From Pseudomonas anguilliseptica (GTDB lineage: Bacteria > Pseudomonadota > Gammaproteobacteria > Pseudomonadales > Pseudomonadaceae), in contig NZ_JAEIOI010000001.1 of assembly GCF_021375795.1 (NCBI RefSeq), positions 1,550,001-1,614,000 on the forward strand: a stretch of DNA of 64,000 nt, read 5' to 3'. A program made the position numbers and the translations under genes. Shown one piece after another: positions 57,543 through 64,000 of this stretch (position 1 is the stretch's first letter; every line of letters begins with the position of its first letter). The notes under the pieces are model-generated. The model did not search any database and had not been told where the DNA came from. It saw nothing but the letters and a program-made list of their open reading frames with translations.

Positions 57543-58145
57543 ATGTACAAGGTTTATGGCGATTACCGCTCGGGCAACTGCTACAAGGTCAAGCTGATGC
57601 TGCACCTGCTGGATCAGCCCTATCAGTGGAGCCCGATCGATATCCTCAAGGGCGAGACCCAGAGCGATGCCTTTCTGGCCAAGAATCCCAACGGCAAGAT
57701 CCCGGTGCTGGAGCTGGACGACGGCACCTGTCTGTGGGAATCCAATGCCATCCTCAACTTCCTCGCCGACGGCAGCGCGTTTCTGCCCAGCGAGCCGCGC
57801 CTGCGCACTCAGGTGCTGCAGTGGCAGTTTTTCGAGCAGTACAGCCATGAGCCTTATGTCGCGGTGGCGCGCTTTATTCAGCTCTATCAGGGCCTGCCTG
57901 AAGCGCGCCGTAGCGAGTATGAGGAGTGCCATGTGCGCGGTCACAAGGCACTCAAGGTGATGGAGAAGCAGCTGCAGCGCACGCCCTATCTGGTTGGCGA
58001 GAACTTCTCGATTGCCGATATCGCCCTGTACGCCTACACCCACGTGGCGGGCGAAGGCGATTTCGACCTGGCCCCATACCCGGCCATCCGAACCTGGCTG
58101 GCGCGGGTTGCCAGTCATCCGCGCTATATCGGCATGCTCGATTGA
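57543..58145 (+). CDS. Glutathione S-transferase
   Basis: A 200-residue GST with the thioredoxin-like domain (KVYGDYRSGNCYKVKLML, NGKIPVLELDDG and ESNAI for glutathione binding) and an all-helical C-terminal domain (FSIADIALYAYTH). ATG at 57543 follows a strong GGAGGAGGG site. It is close enough to the aminotransferase gene to be cotranscribed. Substrate unknown. Confidence 0.93.
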   Translation: MYKVYGDYRSGNCYKVKLMLHLLDQPYQWSPIDILKGETQSDAFLAKNPNGKIPVLELDDGTCLWESNAILNFLADGSAFLPSEPRLRTQVLQWQFFEQYSHEPYVAVARFIQLYQGLPEARRSEYEECHVRGHKALKVMEKQLQRTPYLVGENFSIADIALYAYTHVAGEGDFDLAPYPAIRTWLARVASHPRYIGMLD

Positions 58146-58258
58146 TAACCGCCGGGTGAACTGAGCGGTGAGAGGCCTGCGCGTTCTCACCGCTCAGTCG
58201 CCAGCTCGCCGTAAAAAGCACTTATCATTCAACGATCTATCTTCTGTCTGGGTCGCGA

Positions 58259-60193
58259 ATGCCAACTGCTGTTCAGCGTTACAAGCGGCTGTTGTCTGCC
58301 GCTCTGGCGCGTTACTTCCCCCATACCACAGCCTATCTGCGTGCCGAGCGTGAAGCGGCTGCGCCGTTAAAAAAACCTGCACCACGGGCCAAAAAAGCGC
58401 CTGCCAAGGGCCAATCGGCTAGCGCGAAGCCGCCGGCTAAACCGCGCCGCGCTGCCAGTAAACCCAGCACTCAAGGTATTGACGGGCCGGCCATGCTGAC
58501 GGTCGAAGCCGCGCAAGCTCGGGCCATGCGCGAGCAGGTGGCGCGGGCGGTGACGGCTGGGTTGCTTAGCGCGCCATCGGCTGAGCAGTGGGCGATGATC
58601 CTCAGCAATCATCCGCTGACACGCATCTTCGCCGGGGCAGGTTCGGGCAAGTCCACCACGCTGGTGCTGCGGGTGGTGTTTATGTTCTGTCACCTGGGCA
58701 TCAAGCCCGAGCAACTGACGGTGATTTCCTTTACCAATGCGTCCTGCGCCGAACTGCGCGAACAGCTGCTCAAGGTGTTGGGCTTCTTCAACTATCCCTT
58801 CGATGCCGTGCAGGCGCGCCAGTGCGTGCGCACTTTCCACTCGGCCATGGGCAGTGTGGCCAAGAGTGCGCTGGGTAATCCGCGTTGGTTCGAACAGCTG
58901 GATGATCCGCGGGCGGCGAGTCGTGAACTGGATAACCCGCTCAGCGCCGGACGCTTGCGCCCAGCCCAGCAACGCCTACTGAAACAGGCTTACCAGCAAT
59001 GCTATGCCGAGCAGCCGGTTTTTCGTCAGCAGGTGCACAGCCTGTTGCAACTGCCGATGCCGCCGCTTGAGAGGGGGCGTCAGGCTAAGGCCCCACTGGA
59101 TCCGTACCGGCTGGCGGGCGAGTTCAGCGCTGCGCCGTTGTATGAGGCCTTTTATGCCCAGGCCGAGTTTGCCGAGAGCATTGGCATTGAGCTGTCGGCT
59201 TTGCAGCCGCAGAACGTTGAGACTGCAGCGCCGGTACGCGGGTTTCTTGAGGCATTGCGGCTGTTCTGGCCGTACTTCGAGCGCGCTTTGCAGGCGCAGG
59301 GTTTGATGACGTTTAACGGTGCCTTTGCTGAGCTGACGGCGCGGCTTAATGCCGACGGGAAAAGTGTTGCGCCAGAGCTGCTGGCGCCATTTAGCCATCT
59401 GCTGATCGACGAATTTCAGGACATCTCGCCGCAGATCGTGCAGTGGTTGCAGGCCGTGCAGTGTTGCCTGGCCGGGCAGGGTGCAGCCGTCAGCCTGATG
59501 GCCATCGGCGATGACTGGCAGTCGATCTACGGCTGGCGCGGCAGCTCGCCGCAGCTGTTTATCGACTTCGACCGGCACTTTCCCGGTAAAGGCAAAGCCA
59601 AACGCAGCGCCGTGCTGACCCTGGCCAACAACTACCGTTCGATTGAGCCGATTATCCGTGACGCTGAAGCGCTGCTCGGCGACGTGCAGCACAAACAGGC
59701 GAAGGCCAGCCAGGCGATCAAAGCTACCCAGCCAGGTGATCATGGCGTGCGCCTGATCCAGCGCTTCGACAGCAAGGCACGCCTGCCGGAGCTGCTCAAG
59801 CAGATCCGCGAACAATGCGCCTACGCCGCCGCGCGCAACAGCCGTGAGCGCAATGCGGTGCTGCTGCTTAGTCGGCGCAACGAACCGCTGCAGGCCATTA
59901 TCGCGCAGCTGGACAAGAAACTGCCGGTCAAGGCCTACACCATCCATCGCGCCAAGGGCTTGCAGGCCGAAGTGGCGATCATCCTTGATGAGTGCCAACC
60001 GCCCGAGTCGCACCCGCTGCGCAATGCGCTGTATGCCTGTTCGGGATTCTTCAGCAACAGCTACGACCAGGCTATGCAGGATGAAAGCCTGCGCCTGGCC
60101 TATGTGGCGATCACCCGTGGCGTCAGTCGGGTGTTCTGGTACTGCCAGAAGACCCAGGGTGCAACGCGTATTCTGGCGGCGCGCGGGCGTTAG
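58259..60193 (+). CDS. UvrD/Rep-like superfamily 1 DNA helicase
   Basis: A 644-residue SF1A helicase. Motifs in order: Walker A GAGSGKSTT (about 125), ISFTNASCAELREQL (motif Ia), LLIDEFQDIS (II), IGDDWQSIYGWRG (III), LANNYRS (IV), TIHRAKGLQAEV (V) and LAYVAITRG (VI). The N-terminal 75 residues are rich in Lys, Ala and Pro (KKPAPRAKKAPAKG), a likely flexible DNA-binding tail. It is shorter than UvrD (about 720) and lacks its C-terminal part. Not clearly one of UvrD, Rep or HelD. It stands between GST and pit. Confidence 0.85.
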   Translation: MPTAVQRYKRLLSAALARYFPHTTAYLRAEREAAAPLKKPAPRAKKAPAKGQSASAKPPAKPRRAASKPSTQGIDGPAMLTVEAAQARAMREQVARAVTAGLLSAPSAEQWAMILSNHPLTRIFAGAGSGKSTTLVLRVVFMFCHLGIKPEQLTVISFTNASCAELREQLLKVLGFFNYPFDAVQARQCVRTFHSAMGSVAKSALGNPRWFEQLDDPRAASRELDNPLSAGRLRPAQQRLLKQAYQQCYAEQPVFRQQVHSLLQLPMPPLERGRQAKAPLDPYRLAGEFSAAPLYEAFYAQAEFAESIGIELSALQPQNVETAAPVRGFLEALRLFWPYFERALQAQGLMTFNGAFAELTARLNADGKSVAPELLAPFSHLLIDEFQDISPQIVQWLQAVQCCLAGQGAAVSLMAIGDDWQSIYGWRGSSPQLFIDFDRHFPGKGKAKRSAVLTLANNYRSIEPIIRDAEALLGDVQHKQAKASQAIKATQPGDHGVRLIQRFDSKARLPELLKQIREQCAYAAARNSRERNAVLLLSRRNEPLQAIIAQLDKKLPVKAYTIHRAKGLQAEVAIILDECQPPESHPLRNALYACSGFFSNSYDQAMQDESLRLAYVAITRGVSRVFWYCQKTQGATRILAARGR

Positions 60194-60334
60194 CGTCGAG
60201 CTGGCAGGCCTGTGTGTGGGGGCTCTAGCTGGCTGACTGCACCGATGAGTGGCATGCAAGTATCTGTGGGCGGGCTACTGCTTTTCTTTGGCGCATTTGT
60301 GACAATGCGCGCCCCTAATCCAGAGTGCTCTTGC

Positions 60335-61810
60335 ATGCTCTCGCTTTTCTCAGGCCTGGACACGTGGCTGATTGTCAGCCTGGTACTTGCACTTACCTTT
60401 GTGCTGGCATTTGAATTCATCAACGGTTTCCACGACACCGCCAACGCTGTGGCCACCGTGATCTACACCAAGGCGATGACGCCGAATCTGGCGGTGTTCT
60501 CCTCCGGAGTGTTCAATTTTCTGGGCGTGCTGTTGGGCGGTGTAGGCGTGGCCTATGCCATCGTCCACCTGCTGCCGGTTGAGCTGCTGATCAATGTGGA
60601 TACCGGGCAGGGCTTGGCCATGGTGTTCTCGCTGTTGGCCGCTGCCATTTTGTGGAACCTCGGTACCTGGTACCTGGGCATCCCGGCATCCAGCTCGCAC
60701 ACCCTGATCGGCTCGATCCTGGGCGTGGGGCTGGCCAATGCGCTGCTCACTGAAATCACTGTCGCGGAAGGGGTGAACTGGCAGAAAGCGACTGACATCG
60801 GCCTGTCTCTGCTGCTTTCGCCGATCGCCGGCTTTGCCGTCGCCGGGTTGTTGCTGATTGGCCTGAAACTGTGGAAGCCGCAGTCGACCATGCACACCTC
60901 ACCCGAGCAGCGTGCCGAAGAGAAAGGCAAGAAGCATCCGCCGTTCTGGAACCGTCTGGTGCTGGTGTCCTCTGCCATGGGTGTGAGCTTTGTGCACGGC
61001 TCCAACGATGGTCAGAAAGGTATTGGCCTGATCATGCTGGTGCTGATCGGTATCGTGCCGGCGCAGTTTGCCCTGGACCTCAACAGTACTACCTACGAGA
61101 TCGCCCGTACTCGCGATGCGGCCACCCACCTGGGTGAGTTCTACCAGCGCAACGCCGACTCGTTGTCGGAGTACCTGGCGCTGGGCAAGAACAATCGCAC
61201 CGAGCTGCCGAAGGTCTACCGCTGTGATCCGAAGCAGACCGAAGCGACCCTGGTTGCGTTGCTGAAAACGCTGGAAGGGGTGCGTAACTACACTGAAGTG
61301 CCGGATGCAGCGCGTATTGATATGCGCCGCTACCTGTTGTGCCTGGATGACGCGGCTCGCAAGGTTGGCAAACTCGACCTGTTGGACAGCCGCGAAAAAA
61401 GCGACCTGGAAAAACTGCGCAAAGACCTGACCGCCACCACGGAATATGTGCCTTTCTGGGTGGTGATCGCTGTGGCCCTGGCGCTTGGTCTGGGTACCAT
61501 GGTGGGCTGGAAGCGCGTGGTACTGACTGTTGGCGAGAAGATTGGCCGTGGTGGCATGACCTATGCCCAGGGCATGAGTGCTCAGGTGACGGCGGCCGTG
61601 GCGATTGGCTTGGCGAACGTCTTCAGTCTGCCGGTGTCGACCACCCATGTGCTGTCTTCAGGGGTTGCCGGTACCATGGTGGCCAACCGCAGCGGTCTGC
61701 AGGCCGGCACGGTGCGCAATATTCTGCTGGCCTGGGCGCTGACGCTGCCCATCTCGATGACGCTGGCAGCTGGTTTGTACCTGTTGGTTAACTTCATCTT
61801 CATCAACTGA
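60335..61810 (+). CDS. pit: Inorganic phosphate transporter, PiT family
   Basis: A 491-residue PiT/Pho4 permease. Both PiT signatures are seen: GFHDTANAVATVIYT at the N-half and VSTTHVLSSGVAGTMV at the C-half, plus GVSFVHGSNDGQKGIG. It has a central cytoplasmic insert of about 130 residues (residues 215-380, hydrophilic). ATG at 60335 is preferred; 41 upstream codons are unlikely. No DUF47/UPF0111 partner is nearby; an orphan tatA follows 30 bp later. Confidence 0.9.
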   Translation: MLSLFSGLDTWLIVSLVLALTFVLAFEFINGFHDTANAVATVIYTKAMTPNLAVFSSGVFNFLGVLLGGVGVAYAIVHLLPVELLINVDTGQGLAMVFSLLAAAILWNLGTWYLGIPASSSHTLIGSILGVGLANALLTEITVAEGVNWQKATDIGLSLLLSPIAGFAVAGLLLIGLKLWKPQSTMHTSPEQRAEEKGKKHPPFWNRLVLVSSAMGVSFVHGSNDGQKGIGLIMLVLIGIVPAQFALDLNSTTYEIARTRDAATHLGEFYQRNADSLSEYLALGKNNRTELPKVYRCDPKQTEATLVALLKTLEGVRNYTEVPDAARIDMRRYLLCLDDAARKVGKLDLLDSREKSDLEKLRKDLTATTEYVPFWVVIAVALALGLGTMVGWKRVVLTVGEKIGRGGMTYAQGMSAQVTAAVAIGLANVFSLPVSTTHVLSSGVAGTMVANRSGLQAGTVRNILLAWALTLPISMTLAAGLYLLVNFIFIN

Positions 61811-61840
61811 GTCGCTCGCGGAGCGCAACGGAGCAGAAAG

Positions 61841-62056
61841 ATGGGCGTGTTTGATATCAAACATTGGTTGGTCCTGCTGGTCGTTGTAGTGCTGGTGTTC
61901 GGCACCAAGCGTCTGAAAAATGCCGGGTCCGATCTCGGTGAGGCGATCCGCTCGTTCCGCAAGGCTGTGCGCACTGAGGATGAGGCGGTCGAGGCTACTG
62001 CTGCAGCGAAAGCTGAACCGGTTGCCGCAACCAGTGTGAGTCAGCAGCAGCGCTGA
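61841..62056 (+). CDS. Orphan TatA/TatE-like twin-arginine translocase component
   Basis: A 71-residue TatA-family protein: short N-tail, membrane helix ([14 protein letters not shown]), the FG-TKRL hinge, and an amphipathic helix ([13 protein letters not shown]). The tail is Ala and Glu rich. There is no tatB or tatC next to it. GGAG lies 8 nt before the ATG. It may be a TatE-like spare subunit; the main tat operon should be elsewhere. Confidence 0.85.
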   Translation: MGVFDIKHWLVLLVVVVLVFGTKRLKNAGSDLGEAIRSFRKAVRTEDEAVEATAAAKAEPVAATSVSQQQR

Positions 62057-62075
62057 TCACTACTGCACATTCCAT

Positions 62076-62123
62076 TGAAACGACAACGGCCATGATCGCG
62101 CGATCATGGCCGTTGTCGTTTCA
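62076..62123. terminator. 48-bp perfect palindrome between convergent genes
   Basis: Arms begin TGAAACGACAACGGCCATGA and end with its complement, 24 bp each with no loop. The site lies 20 bp past the tatA stop and 15 bp before the stop of the next, convergent gene. It lacks a strong T run, so termination is plausible rather than certain. Confidence 0.65.
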
Positions 62124-62137
62124 GGCGTCGTATGGCG

Positions 62138-62539
62138 TCAGGTGTCACGCAGCAGGTCATTGGCGTTGAGCAGGCTGTAGGCGATTTCCGGGCGTTTCTC
62201 CAGGGCGCGACGGATAGCCGTGGGGATCGATTGACGGGTTTTGCGGCACAGCCCTGGCAACTCATCGATCTGAATGGCAATACCGCGCATGCTGCGCACC
62301 TCATTGAAACCTGGGGCAACCGCGACGCGCACACCGAGCTGCTCGTAGATGCGCCGCTGCATCTTCTCCAGATCCGCCAGACTCTCGAGGTTTTCCAGGC
62401 GCTCGAGCAGGCGTTTTTCCTCCGTGCGGGTTAGCAACAGGATGCGTACGTCGCTGCTGGCGCTCTGCAACAGCTGCTCGCGCCCGCAATCGCAGGCACC
62501 GGGTGGGCAGGGTTGACGCAAGGATGGAGGGTTGCTCAT
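62138..62539 (-). CDS. Conserved hypothetical protein, Cys-rich N-terminus
   Basis: A 133-residue soluble protein. The N-terminal tail has CPPGACDCGRE with three cysteines that could hold a metal; then VRILLLTRTEEKRLLERLEN and a helical body. I do not recognise the family. ATG at 62539 with GGAG upstream. The palindrome separates it from tatA. A metal-related role would fit the copper genes next door, but this is a guess. Confidence 0.72.
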   Translation of the reverse strand: MSNPPSLRQPCPPGACDCGREQLLQSASSDVRILLLTRTEEKRLLERLENLESLADLEKMQRRIYEQLGVRVAVAPGFNEVRSMRGIAIQIDELPGLCRKTRQSIPTAIRRALEKRPEIAYSLLNANDLLRDT

Positions 62540-62653
62540 GGGCTCCGATCATAGCCAGCTGCGAGCGGTTTTGCCCATGCTTGGGTGTGGACAAAATGCG
62601 TATTGCGCGGATAATCCGCCAGCACCGCCATTGCTGAAAATAGCCCTGTTGCC

Positions 62654-63052
62654 ATGCGCGTTTTGCGAATTGCCCTGATCTGTCTGCTGATGCTCGCTCT
62701 CCCTGCGCAGAGTATGGCGGCTATCAGCATGCAGTTATGCGCGGTTACCCAGCAGTGCGGGGCGTCGGCCCAGGTTGACTCGCAGATGGCGGCGCATCAT
62801 CCGGCTGCGTCTGCCAAGGCCTCGGCCCACGGTGTGCATCACGCCAGCGACATCTCCAACACCTCCATATCTGCTGCCGATAGCAGTCTGTGCAGCCTCT
62901 GCGCTTTTTGTGTCGGCGCGGTGGCCCTGAGCCATGTGCGGGTCAGCAGCGCTGTGCCACAAGCGGCAGAGCCCTCTCTGGCGCGGCTGGATCAATTTAT
63001 CGGCTTTATCAGCGAACCCCTCGAACGTCCCCCGCGGTTATTTCTCGTCTGA
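62654..63052 (+). CDS. Exported small Cys/His-rich protein (DUF2946-like)
   Basis: A 132-residue secreted or membrane-tethered protein with a signal peptide (RIALICLLMLALPAQSMAA). The mature part contains two Cys clusters (LCAVTQQCG; SSLCSLCAFCVG) and several His residues, and ends in PPRLFLV. It resembles small copper-associated DUF2946 proteins. The next gene on the strand is a copper-type cupredoxin, 82 bp later, which supports a link with copper. Confidence 0.65.
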   Translation: MRVLRIALICLLMLALPAQSMAAISMQLCAVTQQCGASAQVDSQMAAHHPAASAKASAHGVHHASDISNTSISAADSSLCSLCAFCVGAVALSHVRVSSAVPQAAEPSLARLDQFIGFISEPLERPPRLFLV

Positions 63053-63134
63053 ACAGTGTGTTGCTGTGTGCTGCCAGCGCTCTGGTGCGTCTGGCCCGCA
63101 GCGTTTATTCAGTTTCTAATTCGAGAACCTAACC

Positions 63135-63641
63135 ATGAGTGCATCTTCAAACATCTTCGCATTGCTGTTGAGTGTGGGCCTTCTGTTGGCCAGCGCTACT
63201 GCTCTTGCCGCTGGCGAACATCAGGGCGGGCATCACGCGGCGGCGTCGACCCAGCAGAAAACCTGGGGGATTGCCGGTGATTCGCAGCGGGTCAGCCGTA
63301 CCATCGAAATCAGCATGAACGATCAGATGCGTTTCAGCCCTGACCAGCTTGAAGTCAAACAGGGCGAAACCATCCGCTTTATCCATCGCAATGAGGGGCA
63401 GGTCATGCACGAGTTTGTGCTCGGTACCCAGGCTGAGTTGCAGGAGCATGCTGCGATGATGGCGCAGTCAGCGGGTATGCCAATGCAGCATGACTCCCCG
63501 GACATGACCCATGTCGCACCGGGGCAGCGCGAGGAGCTTGTCTGGACCTTTAACCAGGTCGGTGAGTTCGACTTTGCCTGCCTGATTCCCGGCCACTACC
63601 AGGCTGGTATGGTCGGCAAGGTGCGGGTGTTGGCCAACTGA
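63135..63641 (+). CDS. Periplasmic cupredoxin (type I copper protein)
   Basis: A 168-residue cupredoxin with a signal peptide to about residue 26. Type I copper ligands are predicted at His92 (MHEFVLG), Cys149, His154 and Met159 (FACLIPGHYQAGM). The N-terminal His-rich segment EHQGGHHAAAS may take up extra metal. It is like the copper-resistance cupredoxins found near copRS in Pseudomonas. It follows the DUF2946-like gene. Confidence 0.9.
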   Translation: MSASSNIFALLLSVGLLLASATALAAGEHQGGHHAAASTQQKTWGIAGDSQRVSRTIEISMNDQMRFSPDQLEVKQGETIRFIHRNEGQVMHEFVLGTQAELQEHAAMMAQSAGMPMQHDSPDMTHVAPGQREELVWTFNQVGEFDFACLIPGHYQAGMVGKVRVLAN

Positions 63642-63670
63642 CTGCATGGCTGGCTCGTCAGCCGGGTACT

Positions 63671-63709
63671 AAAACAACCGGGGCCGCTATCGCTATGCGA
63701 CCCCGGTTG
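63671..63709 (-). terminator. Terminator of the right-edge glutaredoxin-like gene
   Basis: CAACCGGGG and CCCCGGTTG form a stem; on the minus strand it is followed by TTGTTTT. It is just past the stop codon at 63715. Confidence 0.75.
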
Positions 63710-63714
63710 CTTGT

Positions 63715-64000
63715 TCAGACAGCAGCGAAGCGCTCGTTGAGATAAGCAATGATCGCTTTGGACTCGTACAGCCAGGTGCTCTGGCCGTTTTCTTCGATGC
63801 GCAGGCACGGCACCTTGATCTTGCCGCCTTGTTGTTCCAGCTCGCTGCGCGCCTGGGCGTCGTTCTTGGCGTCGTGCAGGGCCACCGGCACATTCAGCTT
63901 GTGCAGGGTGCGGCGGGTTTTTACGCAGAACGGGCAGGCGTGGAACTGGTACAGCGCCAGGCCCGCGGCGCTTTGCTCGACCGCAGCCTGCGCTTCTGGG
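63715..64000 (-). CDS. Glutaredoxin/GST N-terminal-domain protein (partial)
   Basis: The last 94 residues of a thioredoxin-fold protein; the start lies beyond the right edge. YQFHACPFCVKTRRTLHKLN has the CPFC active site, KVPCLRI is the cis-proline region, and WLYESKAIIAYL is the glutathione-binding ESxAI motif. It resembles short glutaredoxin-like GST proteins of about 120 residues. Confidence 0.88.
   Translation of the reverse strand, partial: PEAQAAVEQSAAGLALYQFHACPFCVKTRRTLHKLNVPVALHDAKNDAQARSELEQQGGKIKVPCLRIEENGQSTWLYESKAIIAYLNERFAAV

Overview
The window reads as chromosomal DNA of a Pseudomonas from the wider aeruginosa/mendocina/alcaligenes side of the genus. The evidence is the GC-rich codon use, the atu terpene operon, gpx-ospR beside a SagS-type kinase, a class II DAHP synthase, tpm, cysB, and REP-type intergenic repeats. 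It is dense and ordinary in most places (about 60 protein genes, 2 tRNAs), with no phage, plasmid, CRISPR or toxin-antitoxin island visible. Species cannot be fixed from the sequence alone.

Region 1 (1-9.7 kb) is the acyclic terpene (citronellol/geraniol) utilisation operon atuABCDEFG on the minus strand, cut at the left edge inside atuG, with the TetR repressor gene atuR divergent on the right. Two mirror-image palindromes lie between atuA and atuR. REP-type hairpins fill the atuD/E, atuE/F and atuF/G gaps. Region 2 (9.7-13.8 kb) has two tandem orphan periplasmic binding proteins, a CPBP membrane protease, a small membrane protein and class II DAHP synthase. Region 3 (14-19.5 kb) is a tightly overlapping five-gene operon (flavin monooxygenase, BASS transporter, SDR, TSUP exporter, D-aminoacylase-like amidohydrolase). 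It looks like an uncharacterised catabolic pathway and is the best candidate for an undescribed system.

Region 4 (19.6-34.3 kb) holds housekeeping and stress genes: a spermidine-synthase-like methyltransferase, a 225-bp MITE-like element, enoyl-CoA hydratase, deaD with a start-codon hairpin, a DODA-type dioxygenase, tpm, htpX, alaA, msrB, gpx-ospR with a 32-bp perfect palindrome, the sagS-type hybrid kinase, a DUF815 ATPase and free-Met-R-SO reductase. Region 5 (34.4-44.7 kb) has tRNA-Glu and tRNA-Gly behind one strong promoter, fadE, a transglutaminase-like protein, an ABC-2 exporter and an RND pump.

Region 6 (44.8-58.2 kb) has oxidoreductases, a second BASS transporter, cysB, a universal stress protein, a 5'-nucleotidase/ketopantoate reductase/thioredoxin-like cluster, a PilZ protein, class I DAHP synthase, BenE and LysE transporters, and a MarR gene divergent from a PLP aminotransferase. 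Region 7 (58.2-64 kb) has a UvrD-like helicase, a Pit phosphate transporter followed by an orphan tatA, a 48-bp perfect palindrome between convergent genes, a copper-associated pair (small Cys/His protein plus cupredoxin), and a partial glutaredoxin/GST-like gene at the right edge.

Non-coding structure worth attention: an 81-bp repeat in two ungapped copies 25 kb apart, each just after a terminator hairpin; two MITE-like elements, one supplying a stop codon; and the deaD start-codon hairpin. All calls rest on reading translations and motifs; no database search was possible.
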